Part shown: in pieces, positions 1 through 8,720 of the stretch
Position numbering within the stretch: the stretch's first letter is position 1
Layout of the letters: each line of letters starts with the position of its first letter
Source: JAGTVG01 sp963699805
Lineage (GTDB): Bacteria > Bacteroidota > Bacteroidia > Cytophagales > Cyclobacteriaceae
Reading direction: 5' to 3'
DNA length: 64,000 nucleotides
NCBI GenBank assembly: GCA_963699805.1
Contig: CAVOVH010000003.1
Span: forward strand, 62,001-126,000
The notes under the pieces: generated by a model
The model's input: only the letters and a program-made list of their open reading frames with translations
The model's database searches: none
Told to the model about the DNA's origin: nothing
Made by a program: the position numbers and the translations under genes

Positions 1-2
1 TT

Positions 3-59
3 GCCAAAGCCGCCATCCGGGATGCCATCGAAAAAGGGCCTACCTCAGAATATCCATAA
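3..59 (+). CDS. C-terminal fragment of an unidentified protein
   Basis: The first bases read, in frame 3, as 18 sense codons ending in TAA. The peptide is alanine- and lysine-rich, starts AKAAIRDAIEKG and ends TSEYP, and looks like the amphipathic last helix of a cytoplasmic enzyme. The start lies outside the window. The frame is a guess based on plausible composition; I do not recognise the family. Confidence 0.4.
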   Translation, partial: AKAAIRDAIEKGPTSEYP

Positions 60-424
60 CACATTTTTACATTAACTATCATTTCATCGTGTTATATCAA
101 TCTATCGAGGATTATCCTTAAGGAACCCGATGGAATTCAAACATTTATAGGATCCCTCAAACTAATGGATCTTCCTGTGAAAAATCTCAATGGGAAATAA
201 GGGATATTTTCATAACCGATGTCTTCTTTTCGCCCTTGAATCTCTGTCAGGGACTCCAAGGTATAGAAAAATCATTATTTATTGACTTTATGTTGGTATC
301 ATCAAACAGAGGACTACGTGGAAATAAAATATTTCCATAACATTTGGAGAATGAATAGAGTTAAATCTATTGAAATGAGGCATTTGACAATGCAATGATT
401 TTTTTAATTTAAAACGAAAAAATA
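60..424. other. Non-coding, AT-rich interval with no recognisable feature
   Basis: No plausible gene, RNA or repeat is visible. The part nearest the next gene (about 350-420) is very AT-rich and probably holds its promoter. A near match to the Bacteroidetes -7 element (AACATTTG at about 337-344) is present without a convincing -33 partner. Confidence 0.5.
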
Positions 425-1042
425 ATGAAAATAGCCATTATAGGAACCGGGAACGTCGGAGGGGCCCTGGCCACGAAATGGGCGAAAGCAGGTCATACGA
501 TCTCATTGGGTGTCAAGGATGCCCGAAACTTCAAAGGAAAGGAACTTCTGACCAATCCGCATACCACGGTTTACCAAATAACGGATGCGGTACATCATTC
601 CGAGGTTATTTTAATCGCTACACCCGCCACCGCGGCGATTGAGGTCGCCCGTTCTCTCGGAAATACAACGGGTAAAATCATCATTGATGCCATGAATATG
701 ATCATGGGGAGAGGCCCTCAAGGATTCACGAATACCGCAGATGCGATACTGGCAAACACCAAGACGAAAAATGTGGTGAAGTGTTTCAATACAACCGGGT
801 ATAATAATATGGTAAATCCTGTTTATGACAGAATGGCCATCGATGCCTTTGTGGCAGGAGACAGTGCTGAAGGGAAAAAGGCAGCTGTCCAATTGGCCAG
901 GGATGCGGGTTTTGCTGAATGTTACGATATCGGAGGGAATGATAAATTCCAGCTGATGGAGCAGTTTGCCTGGTTCTGGATCAATCTTGCCATGTTCCAG
1001 GGTCAGGGTCGTGATATTGGATTCAAGCTTTTGAAACGCTAG
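425..1042 (+). CDS. NADPH-dependent F420 reductase-like Rossmann oxidoreductase
   Basis: A 205-residue soluble protein with a dinucleotide-binding loop at once after the first strand (GTGNVGG, residues 7-13), followed by the layout of the NADP oxidoreductase/F420-dependent family (also seen in ProC-like domains). Family members move hydride between NADP and F420, flavin or small substrates. A conserved CFNTTG segment lies in the middle and an aromatic-rich helix (EQFAWFWINLAM) near the C terminus. Bacteroidota usually do not make F420, so F420 is unlikely to be the partner and the real substrate is unknown. It stands alone: a long AT-rich gap precedes it and the next gene points the other way. 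ATG start; no clear Shine-Dalgarno. Confidence 0.8.
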   Translation: MKIAIIGTGNVGGALATKWAKAGHTISLGVKDARNFKGKELLTNPHTTVYQITDAVHHSEVILIATPATAAIEVARSLGNTTGKIIIDAMNMIMGRGPQGFTNTADAILANTKTKNVVKCFNTTGYNNMVNPVYDRMAIDAFVAGDSAEGKKAAVQLARDAGFAECYDIGGNDKFQLMEQFAWFWINLAMFQGQGRDIGFKLLKR

Positions 1043-1182
1043 GCAACCATGAAGTTGTCTCAAAAGTGTCATCTCAACCTCGGAGGAGAGAATTGAAACG
1101 AATTTTCTAATTGATAATCAAACGCATACAGATTTCTCCAATAAATCGAAATGACATTTTGGACACTTTCGGGACATCCTCA

Positions 1183-1494
1183 TTATTTCTCCAATATGTC
1201 ATCAACCCAGGTAAGGGCTGCCATCGTGTTAGAAAAACCAATGGTATTTGTAAGCAGTACAATGGCATGCCGGATCTCACCCGGAGTGGCTCCAACCTCC
1301 AGGGCCTTTCGGGTATGACTGTGGACCGCACCCTCTGATTTGACGGCCGCAGAGGCAGCCAATTTGATCAGGTGTACATATTTATGCTCCAATGGTCCCT
1401 GATGGGTTGCCTTCCCAAGTTTTTCATAAGCATCTACTAAATCAGGGAACTGTTCCTTGATCCGCTGATATCTTTCAGGAGGTTTTGTTTCCAT
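1183..1494 (-). CDS. Carboxymuconolactone decarboxylase (AhpD-like) family protein lacking the CxxC
   Basis: A 103-residue all-helical protein of the CMD/AhpD superfamily, which includes gamma-carboxymuconolactone decarboxylase and the alkylhydroperoxidase AhpD. The core reads SEGAVHSHTRKALEVGAT, matching the family's C-x2-C-x3-H helix but with serine and alanine in place of the two redox cysteines, while the histidine is kept. A peroxidase activity like AhpD's is therefore unlikely; a decarboxylase/lactone-type or non-enzymatic role is more plausible. The length is normal for single-domain members. The gene is convergent with the upstream oxidoreductase and monocistronic. ATG start at 1492-1494. 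Confidence 0.8.
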   Translation of the reverse strand: METKPPERYQRIKEQFPDLVDAYEKLGKATHQGPLEHKYVHLIKLAASAAVKSEGAVHSHTRKALEVGATPGEIRHAIVLLTNTIGFSNTMAALTWVDDILEK

Positions 1495-1743
1495 AAAATT
1501 GAAATTTTAAATGAAAAAATGAATTTAATGATCTTTATTAGAATAATAAAAAAACGGTCACTTTAATTATATTTTTAATACTTCGGCCGGGTTAAAGAGA
1601 TATCCATATAAACTTAAGTACTTTCATTTTAAAGATACTTTCTGAATGACAGGAGCGCGGAGTATTTTATAAGGGGTATCACTTTTTTTGAAGAATATTT
1701 TTCCTCATATATTCAGAAAGAATCGTATTTATTCATTGGTATA

Positions 1744-1751
1744 TAATTTTG
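1744..1751 (+). promoter_or_regulatory. Possible -7 element (TAATTTTG) upstream of the methyltransferase
   Basis: Matches the Bacteroidetes -7 consensus TAnnTTTG, but no TTG lies at the usual distance upstream. It sits about 27 nt before a TTG codon preceded by a purine-rich AAGGAAGGA (1762-1770), and about 84 nt before the ATG chosen here. Confidence 0.3.
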
Positions 1752-1834
1752 ATTAATGATAAAGGAAGGAAACCATTTTGATCCATTTCAGTTCAAGTAC
1801 TATAAAACCTTTTAAATTATTAACCGCCGATTCC

Positions 1835-2431
1835 ATGCCGAATGAATTCTGGGATATCCGATACAGCCAGCCTGATTATGCCTATGGAATAAAGCCCAAT
1901 GCCTATTTTAAATATTTCATCGATCACCATCTTCCCGGGAAAGTACTATTGCCGGGTGAAGGGGAAGGACGCAATGCAGTTTATGCAGCCCGCAAGGGTT
2001 GGGAAGTGACGGCCATTGACCAAAGCCCGGAAGGGAAAAGAAAATCAGAGGATTTGGCAGAAAAGAACGATGTTTCCTTTAATTACTGGGTCGGTAATCT
2101 GCTGGATTATCCTTTTCAAGCTGATCAATTTGATGCGGTGGCCCTGATCTTTCTTCATTTACTTCCCGACATCAGGTTGCACATCCATAAACAGTTCATA
2201 AACAGCCTGACACCAGGCGGTTTTTTACTGGTGGAAGCGTTTTCAAAGGGCCAGCTTGGCCGTCTTTCGGGCGGTCCCCAGGTCAACGAGCTTTTATATG
2301 ATAAGATGCTCTTGCGTCAGGATTTTCATCCATTGAAAATCATGGAACTGTATGAAACAGAGGAATGGTTAGATGAAGGTCCATTCCATCAGGGTCAGGC
2401 AGCACTGGTACGGTTACTGGCCCAAAAATAG
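1835..2431 (+). CDS. Class I SAM-dependent methyltransferase (TehB/TPMT-like)
   Basis: A small Rossmann-fold methyltransferase of about 198 residues. It opens FWDIRYS, common in TehB/thiopurine methyltransferase-like proteins, followed by the SAM loop LLPGEGEGRNAVYAA, an acidic strand end (AIDQS) and a post-II strand (DQFDAVALIFLHL). The family methylates small thiols, metalloids or other xenobiotics; the substrate here cannot be told. Start choice is uncertain. The ATG at 1835 begins right before the conserved FWD motif. A TTG at 1778, with a good AAGGAAGGA 7 nt upstream, would add 19 residues with no family resemblance. The stop lies 3 nt from the end of the converging thiL. Confidence 0.8.
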   Translation: MPNEFWDIRYSQPDYAYGIKPNAYFKYFIDHHLPGKVLLPGEGEGRNAVYAARKGWEVTAIDQSPEGKRKSEDLAEKNDVSFNYWVGNLLDYPFQADQFDAVALIFLHLLPDIRLHIHKQFINSLTPGGFLLVEAFSKGQLGRLSGGPQVNELLYDKMLLRQDFHPLKIMELYETEEWLDEGPFHQGQAALVRLLAQK

Positions 2432-2434
2432 AGA

Positions 2435-3475
2435 TCAGCGATCCCGTTCAAAATGATCCCAGCCCTGGGCCTTTACAGGAACGGCATTCCCTGCCTCGGT
2501 GATAAGGCTGATTCCCTGATCTTCTGCCTGCATATACCCGATAAAATGGATATCCCGGTGATTTTTTATCTTTTCAAAGTCCTCATGGGAGATGGTAAAA
2601 AGTAATTCGTAATCCTCTCCCCCATTCATGATACAGGTAATCACATCCATTTTGAATTCTACGGCTGTTTGTAAAGTCTGATGGTCATAGGGAAGCTTGT
2701 CTTCGTAAATGTTTGCCCCCATTCCTGACTGTTTGCATAAATGCTTGAGATCGGAGGCAAGGCCATCGGAAACATCAATCATGGAAGTGGGAATGATATG
2801 GAGATCATCCAATTCATAGACAATATCCATACGTGCTTCCGGACGAAGCTGACGGCCCACCACATAGTCATATCCTTTCAACTTTGGTTGCATCTCGGGA
2901 TTAACCAGGAATTCCTGTTTTTCCCTTTCCAATACCTGTAATCCCAAATAAGCTGCCCCCAGATCCCCGGTAACACATATAATATCATTTAAATGGGCCG
3001 ATTTCCGCATAACGAGTTTATCCTTTTCCACTTCACCCAGTATGGATACCGAAATGACCAATCCACTGGCGGAGGCCGTGGTGTCACCGCCTACCAGGTC
3101 GAGCTTGTAATTTTCACATGCCCGGAGAATCCCATCATACAGTGCATCCACTGCTTCTACTGAAAAACGGTTTGACAATCCCAGGTTCACCGTGATCTGC
3201 TTCGGCCGGCCATTCATGGCAGCAATGTCCGATACATTCACCACAACAGATTTATAACCCAGATGCTGCAGTGGCATATAGGAAAGATCAAAATGAATCC
3301 CTTCCAGTAACATATCCGTAGAAAGTAACGTATAGAGGTTATTGGCATCAATGACTGCAGCATCATCATCGATGCCCAGAACGGTGGAAGGATTGATAGT
3401 TTTAACTTTGGATTTTATCCGGTCTATCAGGCCAAATTCACCGATTGAATTGATTTCTGTACGGGGAGATTTCAT
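2435..3475 (-). CDS. thiL: Thiamine-monophosphate kinase ThiL
   Basis: Phosphorylates thiamine monophosphate with ATP to give thiamine diphosphate, the last step of cofactor synthesis, in the cytoplasm. Its 346 residues show the PurM/ThiL ATP-binding fold: an acidic GIDDDAAV loop (34-41), STDMLLEGIHF (52-62), VVNVSDIAAMNG (78-89), LVGGDTT (127-133) and IDVSDGLASDL (233-243). These acidic loops bind Mg2+ and ATP. The length is typical. No other thi genes are near, so it appears stand-alone, as is common in this phylum. ATG start; an AATCTTTG-like stretch upstream overlaps the region ahead of the divergent Fe-S gene. Confidence 0.95.
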   Translation of the reverse strand: MKSPRTEINSIGEFGLIDRIKSKVKTINPSTVLGIDDDAAVIDANNLYTLLSTDMLLEGIHFDLSYMPLQHLGYKSVVVNVSDIAAMNGRPKQITVNLGLSNRFSVEAVDALYDGILRACENYKLDLVGGDTTASASGLVISVSILGEVEKDKLVMRKSAHLNDIICVTGDLGAAYLGLQVLEREKQEFLVNPEMQPKLKGYDYVVGRQLRPEARMDIVYELDDLHIIPTSMIDVSDGLASDLKHLCKQSGMGANIYEDKLPYDHQTLQTAVEFKMDVITCIMNGGEDYELLFTISHEDFEKIKNHRDIHFIGYMQAEDQGISLITEAGNAVPVKAQGWDHFERDR

Positions 3476-3573
3476 AATATCTTGGATTGATTGGAAAACT
3501 CTTTGTGCAAAGATGAAAACTTTTTTTTATCTTGGGTAGTTTAAGTGGATAACTCTGAACGTTTAAATGACAT

Positions 3574-3900
3574 ATGATACAGGTAACAGCGACAGCAAAA
3601 GAAAAGATCGAGCAATTAAGAAAAAAGGACGGGCTTGCCGGTGAACCCAATGTGCGGGTTTCAGTCAAAGGTGGAGGGTGCTCCGGCCTGATGTACGATC
3701 TTACATTTGATGAAAAGATTGAAGACAATGATCAGGTATTTGAAGACAAGGGAATCAAAATTCTGGTGGATAAAAAAAGTTTGCTTTATTTGTTGGGAAC
3801 AACCCTTGATTTCTCAGGTGGATTAAATGGAAAAGGCTTTCAATTCATCAATCCCAATGCTTCCAGGACCTGTGGTTGCGGAGAAAGTTTTGCAGTATAA
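3574..3900 (+). CDS. IscA/ErpA/HesB-type iron-sulfur cluster assembly protein
   Basis: A 108-residue A-type carrier that holds and passes on Fe-S clusters or iron in cluster assembly. The three cysteine ligands of the family are in place: C36 in GGGCSG and C100/C102 in the C-terminal TCGCGESF. The FxNPNA segment before the last pair is also typical. No suf or isc genes are nearby. It is divergent from thiL (about 100 nt between starts) and convergent with purF. The 45-nt gap to purF holds a short inverted repeat (CATCATT/AATGATG, 3914-3930) without a U-run, so a terminator there is uncertain. Assignment within the IscA/ErpA/SufA group cannot be settled. Confidence 0.9.
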   Translation: MIQVTATAKEKIEQLRKKDGLAGEPNVRVSVKGGGCSGLMYDLTFDEKIEDNDQVFEDKGIKILVDKKSLLYLLGTTLDFSGGLNGKGFQFINPNASRTCGCGESFAV

Positions 3901-3945
3901 TATGAATTCATGGCATCATTCAGAATGATGGCATAAGTTCAAAAT

Positions 3946-5832
3946 TTAGTAAGCCCTGACTGTAAGGCCTTCCATGAAATTCATGAAAGATTTGTTCACG
4001 ACCTTATTACCTCCTGGTGTTGGATAGTTCCCTGTAAAATACCAGTCGCCCAGGTGTTTCGGACAGGCACGATGAAGGTTCTCAACCGTCTGATAGACAA
4101 TTTCTACCTCCGATTTCATATTTTTCGGGGTAACGATCTCACTGATTTTTCTCGAAATTTCTTCCTCTGAATACAGATCATATAATTCCTTCACGTAATT
4201 AGGCTGATTGTCCATTCCCACACTTTCCCGGGCCTTTTCATAAACCTCGTCCAATTTATATTCAAGATCATTTTCCTTCAATAAAGCCATCAAGGCACGA
4301 AAAGCTACAAACTGATTCATCCGTGACATATCGATCCCATAACAGTCGGGATAGCGGATCTGTGGCGCAGAGGAGACGATCACCACTTTTTTAGGTGAAA
4401 TTTTATCGATCATTGTCAGAATGCTCCTTTCAAGCGTAGTCCCTCTGACGATCGAATCATCCAGTATGACGATCGAATCTATATCCTTCCGTATCACTTC
4501 ATAGGTAGTGTCGTATACATGGCTGACCAGATCGTTCCGGTGTGAGTCATCGGTAATAAACGTTCGTAATTTTGCATCCTTCAGGACAATCTTCTCTACC
4601 CGGGGTCTGAAACTCAATAATTCTTCCCTGGAATCAAGGAATGGCTTGTTATCCAGAAAAACATCTTTTCTTTTACCAATCAGGTAGGAATCCAGCGCAT
4701 CCAGTAATCCAAGAAAGGCTGTTTCCGCTGTGTTGGGAATATAGGAAAAAACCGTATTCTTCAAGTCGAAATGAATGGCTTTCAGGATCTGGGGCAATAA
4801 TAACTTTCCAAGCATCTTCCTTTCCGTATAAATATCAGGATCTGTCCCTCTGGAAAAATAGATCCTTTCAAAGCTGCAGGAAAGTTTCTTTTTAGGCTCT
4901 ATGAATTTATGCTCATTATAATTCGCATCTTTATTAATGATGAGTGCGTGCCCGGGTTCGACTTCTTTGATCTCACTGAATTCCACGTCAAAGGCCATCT
5001 TGATTGGAGGTTTCTCCGAAGCCACCACAATCACCTCATCATTGGCATAATAGTAAGCCGGCCTGATGCCATTGGGATCACGGGCGACGAATGCACCTCC
5101 ATAACCGGTCAACCCAGCCATGGCATAGCCCCCATCAAAATCCTTGCAGGACCTCTCCAACACCCTTGCCAGATCAATTTCATTGGCGATCAGATCTGAG
5201 ATTTCCGGATTGGTGAAATTATCTTTATATTTATCAAAAATGAGCTGATTTTCCAGATCCAGAAAATGACCGATCTTCTCCATGACCGTCACCGTATCCA
5301 CTTTATCCTTGGGATGTTGACCAATGGTGATCAATTTATCAAAAAGTTCGTCCACATTGGTCATGTTAAAATTGCCGGCAATTACCAGGTTCCTGCTTCT
5401 CCAGTTATTCTGCCTGAGGAAAGGATGGACCTGCTCGATGGAATTATCTCCATGCGTTCCATAACGCAGATGGCCCAGCCATAATTCACCGGTAAAAGCC
5501 ACATTTTCCTTTAGCCATTGTCCATTGTAAAATTTCTGAGGATATTCTTTCTGGGCTTTTCGATATTTTTTGGAAATCTTTTTGAAGATATCAGCGATAG
5601 GCTGAGGCTCAATGGACCGGTAACGGCTGATATAACGGTGCCCGGGTTTGATGTCAATCTTTATATTGGCAACACCAGCCCCATCCTGGCCCCGGTTGTG
5701 TTGCTTTTCCATCAACAAATACAATTTGTTCATGGCATATGCCGGGGTCCCGTATTTTTCAATATAAAAATTAAGGGGTTTTCGTAATCTGATCAGGGCA
5801 ATGCCACATTCGTGTTTGATAAAATCGCTCAT
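3946..5832 (-). CDS. purF: Long-form amidophosphoribosyltransferase (PurF family)
   Basis: Class II glutamine amidotransferase joined to a type I phosphoribosyltransferase; the family makes 5-phosphoribosylamine from PRPP and glutamine, the first committed step of purine synthesis. At 628 residues it is about 130 longer than usual PurF. The nucleophile is C9 (HEC, after an 8-residue extension instead of Met1 removal). It is followed by the glutaminase motifs HNRGQDGAG (45-53) and HLRYGTHGD (121-129). RDPNGIRPAYY (251-261) is conserved, and the PRPP loop VILDDSIVRGTT lies at 455-466. Extra segments lie around 57-112 and in the C-terminal third. Bacteroidota often carry this long form; whether it is the purine enzyme or a paralogue with another role is not shown by the sequence. 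Confidence 0.88.
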   Translation of the reverse strand: MSDFIKHECGIALIRLRKPLNFYIEKYGTPAYAMNKLYLLMEKQHNRGQDGAGVANIKIDIKPGHRYISRYRSIEPQPIADIFKKISKKYRKAQKEYPQKFYNGQWLKENVAFTGELWLGHLRYGTHGDNSIEQVHPFLRQNNWRSRNLVIAGNFNMTNVDELFDKLITIGQHPKDKVDTVTVMEKIGHFLDLENQLIFDKYKDNFTNPEISDLIANEIDLARVLERSCKDFDGGYAMAGLTGYGGAFVARDPNGIRPAYYYANDEVIVVASEKPPIKMAFDVEFSEIKEVEPGHALIINKDANYNEHKFIEPKKKLSCSFERIYFSRGTDPDIYTERKMLGKLLLPQILKAIHFDLKNTVFSYIPNTAETAFLGLLDALDSYLIGKRKDVFLDNKPFLDSREELLSFRPRVEKIVLKDAKLRTFITDDSHRNDLVSHVYDTTYEVIRKDIDSIVILDDSIVRGTTLERSILTMIDKISPKKVVIVSSAPQIRYPDCYGIDMSRMNQFVAFRALMALLKENDLEYKLDEVYEKARESVGMDNQPNYVKELYDLYSEEEISRKISEIVTPKNMKSEVEIVYQTVENLHRACPKHLGDWYFTGNYPTPGGNKVVNKSFMNFMEGLTVRAY

Positions 5833-5849
5833 TTACCTTTTCTAAATCG

Positions 5850-5880
5850 CAAATTTAAATGTATTTATGAATTCCACCAA
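5850..5880 (-). promoter_or_regulatory. Promoter of purF (-33 TTG, -7 TAAATTTG)
   Basis: On the minus strand a TTG (5878-5880) lies 20 nt upstream of TAAATTTG (5850-5857), matching the Bacteroidetes housekeeping pattern. Transcription would begin about 10-12 nt before the ATG, leaving a short leader. Confidence 0.55.
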
Positions 5881-6407
5881 CCAATTCAAGTGAAAGAAGA
5901 AATATGTTGTATTCAGGCCTATCTGATGCATATCAACTCGCTGGGATGATGGGTGGGATCCGGTTGAGGCAACATTCCATTACAGAACCGCTGTATACGG
6001 GATGATACCTTCAATTTGATGACGGTCAGGCCATCAGCATCTTTACTGTATAATACAGTCATAACTACACCCCTTATTACGGTAAAAAAAATTACTTGTT
6101 TCATCAGGATGAATAAGCCCTTTTTTCGGATCCTATCCCGCTTTATAATATACGGGCAAATAAAATAAAAATAAGTTAAAATACAATCCCCCACAATCAG
6201 AGAATCTTTATAAAAATGTAATTATATATTAAGAATACCTATATTCTCCTGAAAATCTGAACTTCCCCTATCGAGAGGGGAAAAGTAGGACGTGTTTTAA
6301 AATATTTTCGGGTAACCAGTGCAATAATCCTAAATATGCGAAATTTTATCCGGTTCAATTATTTTGAACTTTCCTTTTTATAAAGCCTCAGATCTTGATT
6401 CCGTTTT
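5881..6407. other. Long non-coding interval, no supported gene
   Basis: About 530 nt between purF and the GyrI-like gene. A minus-strand ORF (5919-6194) has no recognisable family and unconvincing composition. A perfect 7-bp hairpin TTCCCCT/AGGGGAA (6263-6282) lacks a U-run on either strand and does not look like a terminator. The rest is AT-rich and featureless. Confidence 0.45.
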
Positions 6408-6950
6408 TTATGATCCGGATTTTTTTTGTCTCACAGGAATTTCAGCATAGATGGCTGATTCCTTCGGATAAACTTCAATCAGGATTCCCTGTAGATCATA
6501 CTGGTGTTCTGTAGCCCATGCTTTTATTTTCCCGGCAACTTTTTGTGGATTGGGCATTACCGTGATATGCGAATCCATGGTGGCACGAATGACACCTTCC
6601 ATATGAATTGTCCTGACTTCGAATCCGGTTGGGATATCTTGAACTCCGTCAAATTTCACTCCGATAAAAGCCCTGGCATAACCCTTTTCCCTTTCCGGTT
6701 CATTATACCAGACGATCGTCAACATACCTGGCAACCGGTTTGATTCGATCAGATCCCTGGTCTGAAAAAATAAAGATTCCCATTTACCACTGGTTATTTT
6801 CCCTTCGTAATAGATTCCCGCGATGTGATATTCATAAATATCTAAATAGGAAATCTCCGGATCTTTAAATCCTCCCAGCTGCTGGTAGACAATCAGGACC
6901 GCTGTCAGAACCAGGGCAATCAAAAGGAAAAAATAACTTTTGCGAAACAT
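6408..6950 (-). CDS. Membrane-anchored GyrI-like (effector-binding) domain protein
   Basis: A 180-residue protein with one N-terminal membrane segment (about residues 6-22) and a soluble domain. The soluble part resembles the GyrI-like/bacterial transcription-activator effector-binding fold, a two-repeat beta-alpha-beta structure that binds small hydrophobic molecules. The second half carries the usual pattern: an FIGVKF strand, a charged helix and a final strand near EIPVR. No DNA-binding part is present. It starts 9 nt after the ABC exporter stop, so it is almost surely co-transcribed with truA and the exporter. A role in holding or sensing a substrate of the exporter is inference only. ATG start at 6948-6950. 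Confidence 0.65.
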   Translation of the reverse strand: MFRKSYFFLLIALVLTAVLIVYQQLGGFKDPEISYLDIYEYHIAGIYYEGKITSGKWESLFFQTRDLIESNRLPGMLTIVWYNEPEREKGYARAFIGVKFDGVQDIPTGFEVRTIHMEGVIRATMDSHITVMPNPQKVAGKIKAWATEHQYDLQGILIEVYPKESAIYAEIPVRQKKSGS

Positions 6951-6959
6951 TTTTAACAG

Positions 6960-8720
6960 CTAAACCAGTTCCTTGTATTGTATTCTATACAACTGTGAAT
7001 AATATCCTCCCTTGTTCAACAATTCCTCGTGTTTCCCCATCTCCTTGATCTCTCCTTTTTCAAGTACCAGAATATTATCTGCCTTCTGAATGGTGGAAAG
7101 CCGGTGTGCAATCACAATAGAGGTCCGGCCTTTAAGTACAGTTTCAATGGCGTACTGGATCAGTTCCTCGGTTTCAGTATCCACCGAGGAGGTGGCTTCA
7201 TCAAGAACGATCACTTTCGGATCATATACCATCGCCCTGATAAAGGAGATCAGTTGTCTTTGTCCTACGGAAAGCGTGCTTCCCCTTTCCATGACCTTGT
7301 AATTCAGCTTGCCTGGAAGGCGTTCGATGAAATTGTATGCACCAACAAGCCGGGCTGCCTCTTTAATTTCCTTGTCAGTAATGTCCGGATTCCCCAGGGT
7401 GATATTATCCTTGATCGAACCCGAGAAAAGAAATACATCCTGAAGCACCACCCCAATATTTTTCCTTAATCCTGAAAGTGTATAATCCCTGATATCCACA
7501 TCATCGATCCTGATAACGCCCAGATTGATTTCATAAAACCTCGAAAGAAGGTTGATCACAGAAGTCTTACCGGCACCAGTGGCGCCCACGAGTGCAATCG
7601 TCTCACCTGGGGCTGCCTTGAAAGAGACGTTCTTTAGCACATAATTATCTTTCTCGTAGGCAAACCAAACCTGGCTGAATTCAACTTTTCCCTTCACATG
7701 AGAAGGTTCCAGCATTCCCTCGTCAGAAATATGTTCCTTGCTATCCAGAAGTTTAATGATCCGTGAAGTGCTCACTACCCCCATCTGAAGGGTATTGAAC
7801 CGGTCGGCAATCATCCGGATCGGCCTGAAAAACATCTGAATGTACATGATAAAGGCAATCAAGACCCCAATGGTTGTAAATTCGCTGATCACACCTTTGG
7901 CACCATACCATACCAGCAATCCAATGCCAATCGCCTGTATCACTTCAGCCACCGGATAATAAATGGAATAATACAACACGGATTTCAGGTTTGCTTTTCT
8001 GTGTTCATTGTTGATGATCTCGAATTTCTTGAATTCTCTTTCTTCACTGTTAAAGATCTGGATGATATTCATGCCTGTGATATGCTCCTGCACAAATGAA
8101 TTCAGGTTGGCTACCGCATTCCTCACCTCATTGAAAGCAGATTTGATCTTTTCCTTGAATATATAGGTGCTGACGATCAGCAATGGCAGGGTTGACAAAC
8201 TGATAAGTGTCATACGCCAGTCGGTGTAAAACATGATACCCAGGATAAAAAATAGTTGCAGCAGATCACCGATCATGGCAGCAACTCCCTGGCTGAAAAC
8301 ATCACTCAGGGTTTCAACATCGGAAATATTTCGGGTCACAAGCCTCCCGATAGGATTCCGGTCGAAAAACTGCAACCTGAGGCGCAGGATGTGCTTATAG
8401 AGTTGAATTCGTATATCACGGATGATGTGCTGACCCAGCCAGTCAGAAAAAAATGTATGTGCATATTGGGCAAGCGATTGCAATAACAATAAGCCGGACA
8501 GGATACCGATCATCATCAATAATCCCTGGTAATTGCCCATGGCAACATAATCATCAATGGCTATGGAAACCAGATAAGGTCGCAATGGTCCTAGTATGGC
8601 AACCAGAAAGGTAAGTACGACGAGAAAAACAAAGGTTCCCCTGAAGGGCTTTGCATATTCAAAAAGCCTTTTAAGAATGCTTAAATCAATAACATTCCCT
8701 GAAATTTTCTCTTTAGCCAA
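6960..8720 (-). CDS. ABC exporter half-transporter, MsbA/MdlB type
   Basis: A fused membrane plus ATPase subunit of 586 residues. The N-terminal half carries six hydrophobic helices (about 29-305); the C-terminal half is an ABC ATPase. The ATPase shows Walker A GATGAGKT (379-386), Q-loop at LQDVF (426-430), signature LSVGQ (483-487), Walker B VIVLDEAT (503-510) and a switch histidine in IAHRLST. It should act as a homodimer or heterodimer exporting lipids or hydrophobic compounds. Translation starts at a TTG overlapping the truA stop by 8 nt, which suggests coupled translation; no better start exists downstream. The 3' neighbour is the GyrI-like membrane protein. Confidence 0.9.
   Translation of the reverse strand: MAKEKISGNVIDLSILKRLFEYAKPFRGTFVFLVVLTFLVAILGPLRPYLVSIAIDDYVAMGNYQGLLMMIGILSGLLLLQSLAQYAHTFFSDWLGQHIIRDIRIQLYKHILRLRLQFFDRNPIGRLVTRNISDVETLSDVFSQGVAAMIGDLLQLFFILGIMFYTDWRMTLISLSTLPLLIVSTYIFKEKIKSAFNEVRNAVANLNSFVQEHITGMNIIQIFNSEEREFKKFEIINNEHRKANLKSVLYYSIYYPVAEVIQAIGIGLLVWYGAKGVISEFTTIGVLIAFIMYIQMFFRPIRMIADRFNTLQMGVVSTSRIIKLLDSKEHISDEGMLEPSHVKGKVEFSQVWFAYEKDNYVLKNVSFKAAPGETIALVGATGAGKTSVINLLSRFYEINLGVIRIDDVDIRDYTLSGLRKNIGVVLQDVFLFSGSIKDNITLGNPDITDKEIKEAARLVGAYNFIERLPGKLNYKVMERGSTLSVGQRQLISFIRAMVYDPKVIVLDEATSSVDTETEELIQYAIETVLKGRTSIVIAHRLSTIQKADNILVLEKGEIKEMGKHEELLNKGGYYSQLYRIQYKELV

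Noticed and set aside
1778..1834. TTG start with a strong purine-rich Shine-Dalgarno for the methyltransferase
   Set aside because: Adds 19 residues with no family resemblance; the ATG at 1835 begins at the conserved FWD motif. Left as an alternative.
3914..3930. Short inverted repeat between the Fe-S and purF genes
   Set aside because: 7-bp stem with no U-run; not called as a terminator.
5919..6194. 91-codon minus-strand ORF between purF and the GyrI-like gene
   Set aside because: No recognisable family, odd composition with mixed hydrophobic and basic residues, no promoter or start support; most likely a chance ORF.
6263..6282. Perfect 7-bp hairpin TTCCCCT/AGGGGAA
   Set aside because: No U-run on either strand, so not a terminator; kept only as part of the non-coding note.
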